Shown: piece by piece, positions 17,385 to 25,232 of the stretch
How positions within the stretch are numbered: position 1 is the first letter of the stretch
Layout of the letters: each line of letters opens with the position of its first letter
From: an uncultured Alistipes sp.
GTDB lineage: Bacteria > Bacteroidota > Bacteroidia > Bacteroidales > Rikenellaceae
Assembly (NCBI GenBank): GCA_947364365.1
Contig: CANASP010000003.1
Location: 62,001 to 126,000 of the forward strand
Direction: 5' to 3'
Length of the DNA: 64,000 nt
Made by a program: the position numbers and the translations under genes
Notes under the pieces: generated by a model
What the model was told of the DNA's origin: nothing
What the model saw: only the letters and a program-made list of their open reading frames with translations
Databases searched by the model: none

Positions 17385-18200
17385 TCAATGTGTGAAATCG
17401 TATTTGAACACTTCGCGGTTCTTCGACCGCTTGGGCCGCGGCTTCCACGCCTCGAAACCCTGTTTGTTGAAACGGAAGTTCAGCCCCGCACCGATCGAGA
17501 GGTTGTCGATCGGCGACCGCGAGGGGGTGCTGTAGAAGGGGTTTTCGGGACCGTCGAGCGCGTTGCCCGCATAGCGGTTGCGGTTGCGCACGATGTCCGA
17601 GAAACCGAAGCAGTAGCGCACGCGGAAGTTGAGCTCGAACCGCCCCACGAGGAAGGCGATGCCTCCGCCGCCCGCCAGGCCGTAGCCCCAGCGGTTGTCG
17701 CGCGCGAGCTTGAAGGGGTAGTCGCCCCGCCAGGCCGGATCGCCCGCTTCGCGCGCCGCCTCGTTCTCGTAGGTCGACGAGAGGTTGCAGGAGAAGGTGG
17801 CGGCCGCTTCGAGGTAGACCCGCACGTGGTTGCGCAACATGTAGAAGTGGGGCTGCCAGACGATGGGCAGCACGATCGAGTTGATGCGGCGCGTATAATA
17901 AAGGTAATCGGCCGGATCGTCGACCTGCGCGGTGTTCTGGGCGTAGGAGAAACCCTGCTGGAGAAACTCCAGGTCGATGCCGAAGCCGCCGATGATGCGC
18001 TGGCGGCCGTAGTAGCGCCACGAGAGGCCGCCGCCGTAGGTTCCCCACACGGCCCGCTTCTCGACCGCCGGATCGATACGGCCCGAGCTCATGCCGTAGC
18101 CGGCGATGAAGCCCAGCGTATGCTGCGCCGCGGCGGAGTGCCACGACACCAGGGCGACGAGAAGCGTCACCGCCGTTTTTATCGTCGTTCGCATCGTCAT
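17385..18200 (-). CDS. Outer-membrane beta-barrel protein (PorT-like)
   Basis: A 271-residue exported protein: signal peptide ending SAAA near residue 25, then alternating amphipathic strands (GLSWRYYGRQRIIGGFGIDLEF, ELNFRVRYCFGFSD) and a final strand SIGAGLNFRF. A basic tail follows. It fits the PorT/OMP_b-brl family of 8-stranded barrels of Bacteroidota. The role is not determined. Its start overlaps the Ig-like lipoprotein stop by 4 bp, suggesting joint function at the envelope. Confidence 0.75.
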   Translation of the reverse strand: MTMRTTIKTAVTLLVALVSWHSAAAQHTLGFIAGYGMSSGRIDPAVEKRAVWGTYGGGLSWRYYGRQRIIGGFGIDLEFLQQGFSYAQNTAQVDDPADYLYYTRRINSIVLPIVWQPHFYMLRNHVRVYLEAAATFSCNLSSTYENEAAREAGDPAWRGDYPFKLARDNRWGYGLAGGGGIAFLVGRFELNFRVRYCFGFSDIVRNRNRYAGNALDGPENPFYSTPSRSPIDNLSIGAGLNFRFNKQGFEAWKPRPKRSKNREVFKYDFTH

Positions 18201-20257
18201 CTGAATTGGTTGAACATGTTGCCCGTGGCGCTCATCGAATTGTCGATCCGCCCGCGCTCCGACCGGTCGGAGCGGTCGTTCCGGTTTTTATTCCCCTCCT
18301 TGGCCCGTTTGGCGGCTTCGCGCTGGAGCCGCTGCGCCTCGCGCTCGTCGAGCAGCCGCGTGAGCGACTGCATGGTCACGGGTGCGAAGATCCGCCGCAT
18401 GTCCATCGTCAGTTCGAACTCCCAGTTGGCCTTCGTCGAGAAGGTGTCGATCCCCTCGTCGTTGACGTAGATCTCGGTGCGCTCGGGCTGGCGCTGCCCG
18501 ACGAGCGAGCCGGTGTCCCACGTGCCGTTGCCGTTGAGGTCCTCGATGACGCGGAAGCGGATCTCGCCCGCCGGGACATAGTTGAAGCGCACGTCGCCCG
18601 TGGCGACGTCGCGCCGCTCCTGCTTCAGCGCCCCCGTGCCGTCGAGCAGCTGGACGATGTATTTCGCCTCGGGGTCGCGCCCCTCGACATGGAGGAGCAC
18701 CGAGGCGTATTGCTCGGGGTCGGCGACCGTATAGCGGCCGACGATCGAATCGTTGGACATCCCCGCGATGTCGGTGAAGACGCCCGCGGGAAGCGTGAGC
18801 GTGTAGTCGCCCTCCAGCTTCCACGGCGCACGGATCCGCCAGCGGCGCAACTGCGCCGTATCGCGCTCCATCCTCACGGGAAGGTCCTCGATCGTGCCGT
18901 CGGCCATCGTCCGCGTGAGCAGCAGGCGCGACGAGTCGATCGACCGCAGCGGGTAGTCGAAGTCGATCGTGAGCTCCTGCTCGGGGTTCACCTCGCCCTT
19001 GAGCGGGAGCTTGTAGGCGAAGGGGTTGGGCTTGTCGGGCTCCTTCCACTCCTCGCCCGCCTCCTCGGCCTTGCGGCGCGCACGCTCCAGCTTCTCGCGC
19101 TCGCGCTCCTCGGCCTTCGACTCGATCCGGCGCCACGGCAGCGTCAGCCGTTCGGTCGTGGGTTGCAGGCGGTTGAGCGTGTCGTGCTTCAGGTAGGTGA
19201 TACGCCCGCGGATGGTGTCGGGCAGCGCCTCCGGAGCCATGTCGAACCACAGGGCCACCGTATCGCGGCCGAGGGTCTGGGGGTCCCAGATCACCCGCTC
19301 GGCGGGGATGCTGTCGAAGACGATCTCCTCGACGCAGGGGCGGGAGGCGCCGAAGTAGAGCATCGCCTTGTGTTGCAGGGGCCGTTCGCTCAGGGTGAGC
19401 AGCTGGCGGCGGAAGGCCCGGTCGGTGAACATGCGCAGGTACAACTGCGGCTCGGCCGAGACATAGTGGCGGAGCGAGTCGTACCAGATGGCGAAATCGG
19501 GCATCCGGGCGGGGTTGTAGGCCCGGTCGAGAAAGCCGACCTGATCGACGCCGGGGTCGTAGAGCTGGTTGTCGTTGCGGTCCTCGACGGCATAGACGAG
19601 GTAGTCGACGGGCTTGAGGTTCTGGGCGATGAAGATGCCGTTGGTCTCGGCCCGGGCGATCACGGCGGGGCGGTGCTTGAAGACGGTCGAATCGTAATCG
19701 GGAGTGCGGGCCGTCGAGTCGGGCGGGAAGAACCAGATGAAGCTCTTGGGCACCGAGTCGGACTTGTAGCTGTCGGCCGTGTAGCCCGAGAGGACCATCG
19801 AATCGATCGTGGGCCCGGTGGAGAAGACGTAGCGCATCGAATAGAGGGGGTTGCCCTCGTTGTTGTCGCGGATCGAGCTGCCGAAGTTGAGCGCATAGGT
19901 GGTGTTCTCGTCGAGCGTGTCGCGCAGCTGGACGACGATGCCGCGGCCGCGCAGCGTCACCAGCGGTTTCTTGCGCATGGCGGGCGAGGTGAAGAACTCC
20001 TTCTGCTGGTCCTTGAGCTGGATGAATTCGTCGAACTCGATGTAGATGCGCTCGTGGCCCGAGGTGGGACGATCGGTCGAGAAGTTGTCGGGGGTGAGGG
20101 CGACGATCGCCGGGGGCAGCGTATCGCGCGGTCCCCCCGTGGGGGTCATCATGCTGGCGCAGCGGCTCAGGAAAGCCGGCAGGAAGAGCAGCAGCACGGC
20201 CCAGCGCACGAGACGCGGGGCCTTCGGGCAGCGGAGATCGGTCGTTCGGCGGTTCAT
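18197..20257 (-). CDS. Large Ig-like (Big_5) domain lipoprotein
   Basis: A 686-residue lipoprotein. The start at MNRRTTDLRCP gives a signal sequence with lipobox near LSRC (Cys about 32), then the Big_5/SbsA Ig-like domain (MTPTGGPRDTLPPAIV, STDRP, IYIEFDEFIQLKD, TTYALNFGSSIRDNNEGN). This is followed by further beta-sandwich repeats, a charged helical stretch (KAEEREREKLERARRKAEEAG) and a basic tail rich in Arg/Asn/Asp. It is common in Bacteroidota, often near FolK and rbfA; no enzymatic role is known to me. The stop and start overlap both neighbours by 4 bp. Confidence 0.8.
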   Translation of the reverse strand: MNRRTTDLRCPKAPRLVRWAVLLLFLPAFLSRCASMMTPTGGPRDTLPPAIVALTPDNFSTDRPTSGHERIYIEFDEFIQLKDQQKEFFTSPAMRKKPLVTLRGRGIVVQLRDTLDENTTYALNFGSSIRDNNEGNPLYSMRYVFSTGPTIDSMVLSGYTADSYKSDSVPKSFIWFFPPDSTARTPDYDSTVFKHRPAVIARAETNGIFIAQNLKPVDYLVYAVEDRNDNQLYDPGVDQVGFLDRAYNPARMPDFAIWYDSLRHYVSAEPQLYLRMFTDRAFRRQLLTLSERPLQHKAMLYFGASRPCVEEIVFDSIPAERVIWDPQTLGRDTVALWFDMAPEALPDTIRGRITYLKHDTLNRLQPTTERLTLPWRRIESKAEEREREKLERARRKAEEAGEEWKEPDKPNPFAYKLPLKGEVNPEQELTIDFDYPLRSIDSSRLLLTRTMADGTIEDLPVRMERDTAQLRRWRIRAPWKLEGDYTLTLPAGVFTDIAGMSNDSIVGRYTVADPEQYASVLLHVEGRDPEAKYIVQLLDGTGALKQERRDVATGDVRFNYVPAGEIRFRVIEDLNGNGTWDTGSLVGQRQPERTEIYVNDEGIDTFSTKANWEFELTMDMRRIFAPVTMQSLTRLLDEREAQRLQREAAKRAKEGNKNRNDRSDRSERGRIDNSMSATGNMFNQFR

Positions 20258-21219
20258 CGCAGCGGGATTCGGGCCGCATCGGCGGCGGGTTCGAAACTTT
20301 CGTCGACCATGCGCCACCCCTCCTCGACATAGAGGTATTCGCGGCGCCACGGACGGAACACCACGGAGAGGACGGGCGACTCGCCCTCCAGATCGACAGC
20401 GACCTGGCAGTAGGCGTAGCGCGACGACGTGCGGTCGACCACCACGACCATGAGCGAGCGATCGGAGACGGTCATGCGGAAGGCCCCGACCTCCTCGTCG
20501 GGGTAGGCCGTGAAATTGGGGGCATCGCGCCGCTGGCCGGGGTCGTTCTTCGAGGTGATGACGCCGTTGAGCGCATCCTGGTAGGAGGCGACGCGCCAGA
20601 GGGTCGTATCGGCGACGTAGGCGTAGGCGCGCACGGCCGACGACGAGACGGGGAGAGGCTCCTCCGCACCCTCCTCCTCCGTCTGGACGAGCGGCCGCAG
20701 GAGGCAGTCGAGCTCGGCGAGGGGCTCGTAGAAGTCGTTACGGAAGATCCAGTCGCCCTCGCGGTACTCCCGGCCTTCGCGGTAGGGTTTGAACGGCAGC
20801 GTCACGTAGAGCGCGGGCAGGTTCTCGGGCATATTCACCTGGGTGAAGGCGTAGAGCCGATCGGCGGGATCGACCGCCACGACGAGCTGCGTGGGCAGCG
20901 CGAGGTGCATGGCGATCCGCCCGGCCAGCGCCTCGTCGGCGACGGGTTCGGCCACGGCGGAGGGGAGGGCGATCCGCTCGGAGGGGTTCGAGCGCGAGGT
21001 GATGACACCCTGGAGGGCGTCGTCGTACGACGCGACGGTCCACGCCGCCGTATCGGCGTCGAAGGCGTAGGCGCGGGCCCCCTCGACGTTGCGGAGCAGA
21101 TCGCCCGACGAGAGCTGCACGAGGGGCTTGAGCACGTAGTCGGTCTCGCGGAGCACCGACTTGGAGCACCCGGCGACCAAAACGACGAGAGCGAAGAGGT
21201 ATGAAAACTTAATTTTCAA
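20254..21219 (-). CDS. Lipoprotein with internal duplication, function unknown
   Basis: A 321-residue lipoprotein (lipobox VAGC, Cys18). The body consists of two related halves: in the first, VLKPLVQLSSGD, ARAYAFDADTAAWTVASYDD and QGVITSRSNP; in the second, LLRPLVQTEEEG, VRAYAYVADTTLWRVASYQD and NGVITSKNDP, about 155 residues apart. Each half ends with a strand such as LYVTLPFKPYREG or LSVVFRPWRREY. The family is unknown to me; likely a periplasmic-face envelope protein. It begins the ATGA-coupled set that runs to DUF4296. Confidence 0.75.
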   Translation of the reverse strand: MKIKFSYLFALVVLVAGCSKSVLRETDYVLKPLVQLSSGDLLRNVEGARAYAFDADTAAWTVASYDDALQGVITSRSNPSERIALPSAVAEPVADEALAGRIAMHLALPTQLVVAVDPADRLYAFTQVNMPENLPALYVTLPFKPYREGREYREGDWIFRNDFYEPLAELDCLLRPLVQTEEEGAEEPLPVSSSAVRAYAYVADTTLWRVASYQDALNGVITSKNDPGQRRDAPNFTAYPDEEVGAFRMTVSDRSLMVVVVDRTSSRYAYCQVAVDLEGESPVLSVVFRPWRREYLYVEEGWRMVDESFEPAADAARIPLR

Positions 21220-21245
21220 TTTTTAATTTCTCATTTTTAATTTTC
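21208..21245. repeat. AT-rich heptamer-like tract after folK
   Basis: A run of TTTTTAATTT and AATTTTCAA units in a GC-rich neighbourhood. Similar tracts lie at 9640-9672, 34427-34454 and 38226-38250. It sits across the folK stop and the start of the next gene, so it may affect translation initiation there. Confidence 0.5.
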
Positions 21246-21734
21246 AACTGCTTTCAGCTCCTCGAGCATCTCGCCCACGCTCCGTCCCGTCGCGGGGTGG
21301 CGCTTCGCGCGGGCGATCTCGGCGAGCGGCACGAGCGCGAAGGCCCGCTCGGCCAGGCGGGGATGGGGCACCGCGAGGCGCTCGGTCGAGATCACCTCGT
21401 CGTCGTAGAAGAGGATGTCGATGTCGATCGGCCGCGAGGCGTAGAGCGCCCCCGTCGCGGCCTTCTCGACCTGCTCGGCCGCGCGGTTGCGCCCCAGCTC
21501 CTGCTCGATGGCCTGGCAGGCGTCGAGCACCTCCTCGGGCGTAAGGTCGGTCGCAACCTCCAGCGCCTGATTCCAGAAACGCGCTTCGGAGGAGAAACCC
21601 CACGCCTCGCTTTCGTAGCGGTGGGAGCAGCGCATGACGGCGCCCACGCGGGCGTTGATGCGCTGCTGCGCGGTCTGAAGCGTCCGCTTCACGTCGCCGG
21701 TATTGCCTCCGGCCAGCAGAAAAACTCGTGCCAT
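21237..21734 (-). CDS. folK: FolK, 6-hydroxymethyl-7,8-dihydropterin pyrophosphokinase
   Basis: FolK transfers pyrophosphate from ATP to 6-hydroxymethyl-dihydropterin in folate synthesis. The 165-residue protein has the family opening VFLLAGGNTGD, SEAWGF, FWNQALEVATDL, and the signature LGRNR then SRPIDIDILFYDDEVI with the metal-binding Asp pair, and VPHPRLAERAF. Length is normal. The start is 4 bp after the holB-like stop. Confidence 0.93.
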   Translation of the reverse strand: MARVFLLAGGNTGDVKRTLQTAQQRINARVGAVMRCSHRYESEAWGFSSEARFWNQALEVATDLTPEEVLDACQAIEQELGRNRAAEQVEKAATGALYASRPIDIDILFYDDEVISTERLAVPHPRLAERAFALVPLAEIARAKRHPATGRSVGEMLEELKAVEN

Positions 21735-21738
21735 AGCC

Positions 21739-22884
21739 TTACAGGTGTTTGATCATCTTGCTCACCGAGAGAGCGAAATGGGTGAATACGATCGTCGGGT
21801 TGCCGTTTTGCGAGAGCTGCGCCATCGCCGTCTCGATCTCGGCGACGAGCGGTTCGATGTTCTGCGAGCCGACGAAGGGGGCGAACTTCGAACAGAAGGC
21901 CAGCTCGTCGCCCCACAGGTAGCCGATGCGGCCCAGCCCGGCGTGGAGCATGAAGCTCTCGCGCAGCAGGCGCGCGGCATCGACGAGCAGCGCCCGCTGC
22001 TGCTCGCGCGAGAGTTGCGCGGCCTCCTCGGCCCAGCCGATCAGTTCGAGGTGCTTATCGTTGTAACTCAACCGCATGAGCGAGCAGAAGAGCTCGAAGT
22101 TATCGCGCCGCGCGGCATCGTCGTCGCCCGTTGCCAGGCGCCGCAGCTCCAGCACATCGCCGCCCGAGAGGCGGGCCAGCGCATGGGCCCGGGCCGCGTC
22201 GCCGACCCCCAGCCGCACGGCCTCGCCCTCGAGCACCTCGGGGGCGATGCGCGGCACGGCGACCTCCTGCGTGCGCGAGAGGATCGTGGCCAGCAGCCGG
22301 TCGGGGCGCTCCGAAACGAGGATGAAGAGCGTGCGCTCCCAGGGCTCCTCAAGGATCTTGAGGATCTTGTTGGCCGCCTCCTCGTTCATCGTCTCGGGCA
22401 GCCAGACCAGCATGGTCTTGTAGTCGGCCTCGAAACTCTTGAACGAGAGTTTGCGGATGATGCCGTCGGCCTCCTTGGCCGAGATCATCCCCTTGAGGGT
22501 CTTGCCCAGGTCGAGCCGGTCGAACCACTCGCGGGGCGAGAAGTAGCCGCCCCGCTCGGCGAACAGGGCGCGGAACTGCGGCAGGAAGCTATCGCTCAGG
22601 ACCGCCTCGCCCGACTTCTTGCCCTGCCGGTTGACCGGGAAGACCAGATGCAGGTCGGGGTGGGCCAGGTCGGCGATCTGCCGGCAGTCGGGGCATTCGC
22701 CGCACGAGTCGCCGTCGCGGCGGTGGCGGCAGCACAGATACTGCACGTAGGCCACGGCCAACGCCAGCGCGCCCGAGCCCGCGGCTCCCGTGAAGAGCTG
22801 GGCGTGGCTCACCCGGCCCGAGTCGACCGCCTGCACCAGACGCCGCTTGAGCTCCTCCTGTCCTATGATATCGGCGAATCGCAT
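21739..22884 (-). CDS. holB: DNA polymerase III delta-prime subunit (HolB-like)
   Basis: A 381-residue AAA+ clamp-loader subunit. The opening FADIIGQEELKRRLVQAV and AHAQLFTGAAGSGALALA replace the usual P-loop Lys/Thr, as expected for the non-ATPase delta-prime. It has a zinc module (C...CGECPDC), NEEAANKILKILEEP, and ILSRTQEV (sensor 1/SRC-like). The C-terminal collar region is weakly conserved. It helps load the sliding clamp. It lies between the cyclophilin and folK, an arrangement common in Bacteroidota. Confidence 0.85.
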   Translation of the reverse strand: MRFADIIGQEELKRRLVQAVDSGRVSHAQLFTGAAGSGALALAVAYVQYLCCRHRRDGDSCGECPDCRQIADLAHPDLHLVFPVNRQGKKSGEAVLSDSFLPQFRALFAERGGYFSPREWFDRLDLGKTLKGMISAKEADGIIRKLSFKSFEADYKTMLVWLPETMNEEAANKILKILEEPWERTLFILVSERPDRLLATILSRTQEVAVPRIAPEVLEGEAVRLGVGDAARAHALARLSGGDVLELRRLATGDDDAARRDNFELFCSLMRLSYNDKHLELIGWAEEAAQLSREQQRALLVDAARLLRESFMLHAGLGRIGYLWGDELAFCSKFAPFVGSQNIEPLVAEIETAMAQLSQNGNPTIVFTHFALSVSKMIKHL

Positions 22885-22893
22885 GGTCGGCAG

Positions 22894-23613
22894 TTACTCT
22901 TCGAGGATTTCCACTCCGAGAATCCGCACGTCCTCCTTCGGACGGTCCAGCGCGTCGGTGGCGACCCGCTGGATCGCCTCCACCACGTCGAGCCCCTCGG
23001 TGACGCGGCCGAAGACGGTGTACTGCCCGTCGAGGTGGGGCGTGCCGCCCACCGTGCGGTAGAGCGCCCGCAGCGAGTCGGTGATGACCGCACGGCCGCC
23101 GGTGGCGGAGGCCACGCGCTCCTGCACGCGGTCGAGCTGCGCGTCGTCCATCGCGCCGCCCCAGACGATGTAGAACTGGCTCGACGACGAGCGGCGGAGG
23201 GGGTTGGTCGCGTCGCCCTCGCGGGCGGCGGCCAGCGCCCCGCGCGTGTGGGCCAGCGCCGGGTAGACGATCTCGGCGTCGAGCTCGTAGCCCGCGTCGC
23301 CCTCGCCGAGCGGCTGCCCGGCCGGAGCGCGGCGCGAGTCGGGATCGCCGCCCTGGATCATGAAGCCCTCGATGACGCGGTGGAAGAGCAGCGAGTCGAA
23401 GAAGCCTTCGCGCGCCAGGCGCACGAAGTTATCGCGGTGGCGGGGCGTGCGCCCGTCGAGCACGAGGCGGATGTCGCCCGCCGTGGTGTGCATCACCGCC
23501 TCGACGTCGCGGCCGCCGGCATCGCCGGCCACGCGCGCGGCACGGCCGCCGCAGGCAGCCCCCGAGAGGGCGAGAATCAGCGCCGCAGCGCCGCCAAGAA
23601 GGGTTCGTTTCAT
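22894..23613 (-). CDS. Cyclophilin-type peptidyl-prolyl isomerase lipoprotein
   Basis: A 239-residue exported PPIase. The signal includes a lipobox-like SGAAC (Cys21). The cyclophilin domain runs from about residue 37: TTAGDIRLVLD, PRHRDNFVRLAREGFFDSLLFHRVIEGFMIQGGDP, then SSSSQFYIVWGG and TVFGRVTEGLDVVEAIQ. The middle carries a longer loop with YELDAEIVYPALAHTRGALAAAR. It probably acts on proteins in the periplasm. It abuts the flippase gene (1-bp gap), the second gene of the train. Confidence 0.92.
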   Translation of the reverse strand: MKRTLLGGAAALILALSGAACGGRAARVAGDAGGRDVEAVMHTTAGDIRLVLDGRTPRHRDNFVRLAREGFFDSLLFHRVIEGFMIQGGDPDSRRAPAGQPLGEGDAGYELDAEIVYPALAHTRGALAAAREGDATNPLRRSSSSQFYIVWGGAMDDAQLDRVQERVASATGGRAVITDSLRALYRTVGGTPHLDGQYTVFGRVTEGLDVVEAIQRVATDALDRPKEDVRILGVEILEE

Positions 23614-23614
23614 C

Positions 23615-25087
23615 TTATTTGCGTTTCAATACCGATCGGGCCAACGCCCCCACGTCGATCCGCTCGCGGCGGACGACATAGGCCAGGTAGGCCGCGAACA
23701 TCAGACAATCGAAGGCATAGCCCGCCGCAGGGCAGGCGACGGCGCGCATCGCCGCCTCGCACGCGAAGAAGACGGCGAGGGCCACGACGACATACTCGCC
23801 GATGCGCCGCCAGTCGTAGGGCGTGGGGAAGTAGCGGCGGTTGAGCCACCAGCTGACGGCGACCATCGTCGCCTCGCTCGCCAGACGGGCCCAGGCAGCG
23901 CCGTAGTAGCCCCAGGCGCGGATCGCGGCGGAGCCGAAAAGGAGCATCGCCGCGAGGCCCGCCCCCGTGACGACGATCGCCAGCGAGGTGCGCTCCTCGC
24001 GCTTGTACCAGAACGAGAGGTTGAGCCACACGCCCGCCAGCACGTTGGCTCCCAGCACCACCGGGAGGATGAAGATCCCCTCGCGGAAGTCGCGGCCGAC
24101 GATCAGGGCGAACAGATCGCGGAAGAGGGCGATGCCGAGGAAGATCGCCATCGAGGCGATGACGTAGTACTTGAGCGCGGCGGCGTTCATCGCCACGAAA
24201 TCCTCCTTGCGGAAGTTGGAGAGGAAGAAGGGCTCGGCCGCCAGGCGGTACATCTGGTAGAAGAGCATCATCACCACGGCGATCTTGGTGATGGCGCCGT
24301 AGATGCCCAGCTGGGCCATCGCCACCGTCTCGGGGACGAGGTACTTGATGAGCTGGCGATCGAGAAACTCGCCGGCCGTGCCGGCCAGCCCGCCCAGGAG
24401 CAGCGGCAGCGAGTAGGCGAAGACCGCGCGGAGCAGCGTGCCGTCGATGCGGGGAAGCGTGCGATCGACCGTCGCGAGGATCATGGCCCACGTCGCGACG
24501 CTCGCCGCGAGGTTGGCGACGAAGACCCACCCCACGCCGAAATCGGACGAGAAGAGCCCCGCGGCGCCGAAGGCCAGGGCCAGGGCGACGTTGAGCACGA
24601 CGTTGAGCGCCTTGAGCCCCACGAACGTCAGCGAGCGCCCCTGCTCGCGCAGCCGCGAGAAGGGGATGCACGACCAGACGTCGAACAGCACGATCGCGGC
24701 GACCCACGCCACGTACCCGGGATGGGCGACATAGGCCTCGCCCATGACGCGGGCGACGCCGCCGCGACAGGCGACGACAAGGACGAAGAAAACGAGCGCG
24801 GCGAGCGACGTAGCGCCCCACGTGGTGGCGAAGAGCCGCCGCTTGGCGGCACGCACGTCGCCCCCCGCGGCCTCGGCGCGGGCCGAGAAGCGGAAGTAGC
24901 TCGACTCCATGCCCATCGTAAGGAGCGTGAGCGCCAGCGGGATCAGGGCGTAGACGTCGGTGACGATGCCGTAGGTGCCGGGGCCGAACACACGCGTGTA
25001 GTAAGGCGTGAGCAGGTAGCTCAGGAACCTCACCACGATGGTGCTGATGCCGTAGACGGCCGTCTGTTTCGCCAGTTTTTCGAGCAT
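23615..25087 (-). CDS. Wzx-type polysaccharide flippase (MOP superfamily)
   Basis: A 490-residue polytopic membrane protein with about 14 hydrophobic helices. The opening LAKQTAVYGISTIVVRFLSYLLTPYYTRVF is typical of Wzx/RfbX-type lipid-linked oligosaccharide flippases and lipid II flippase relatives. The frame begins 7 bases after the box at 25095-25102, so the message may be nearly leaderless. A frame open further upstream would cross the promoter and is rejected. It heads the minus-strand train down to about 14.7 kb. The substrate (O-antigen, capsule or other) cannot be told. Confidence 0.85.
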   Translation of the reverse strand: MLEKLAKQTAVYGISTIVVRFLSYLLTPYYTRVFGPGTYGIVTDVYALIPLALTLLTMGMESSYFRFSARAEAAGGDVRAAKRRLFATTWGATSLAALVFFVLVVACRGGVARVMGEAYVAHPGYVAWVAAIVLFDVWSCIPFSRLREQGRSLTFVGLKALNVVLNVALALAFGAAGLFSSDFGVGWVFVANLAASVATWAMILATVDRTLPRIDGTLLRAVFAYSLPLLLGGLAGTAGEFLDRQLIKYLVPETVAMAQLGIYGAITKIAVVMMLFYQMYRLAAEPFFLSNFRKEDFVAMNAAALKYYVIASMAIFLGIALFRDLFALIVGRDFREGIFILPVVLGANVLAGVWLNLSFWYKREERTSLAIVVTGAGLAAMLLFGSAAIRAWGYYGAAWARLASEATMVAVSWWLNRRYFPTPYDWRRIGEYVVVALAVFFACEAAMRAVACPAAGYAFDCLMFAAYLAYVVRRERIDVGALARSVLKRK

Positions 25088-25094
25088 AATCGTG

Positions 25095-25102
25095 CAAATA
25101 TA
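25095..25102 (-). promoter_or_regulatory. Promoter -7 box of the flippase-to-DUF4296 train
   Basis: Minus-strand TATATTTG is a full match to TAnnTTTG and lies 7 bases before the flippase start. Confidence 0.6.
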
Positions 25103-25189
25103 GCAAATTTCGTCCAATGGGCAGCCTCCGCAGCGCTTCTTTCTAAAGAAAGAAGAAAAACGGGATAGGAAATTCGACCGGAAAAGCGC

Positions 25190-25197
25190 TATCTTTA
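25190..25197 (+). promoter_or_regulatory. Promoter -7 box of the glutaminase-type lipoprotein
   Basis: TATCTTTA, one base off the consensus, 35 bp before the start at 25233 and divergent from the flippase promoter. Confidence 0.5.
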
Positions 25198-25232
25198 CAC
25201 TCCCGCAAAACGCAAAAACCAATTCATCCAAT

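Noticed and set aside
18206-20332. A 708-codon frame on the plus strand opposite the Ig-like lipoprotein
   Set aside because: Antisense shadow in high-GC DNA; no start context, no family features. Similar shadows opposite other genes were left out.
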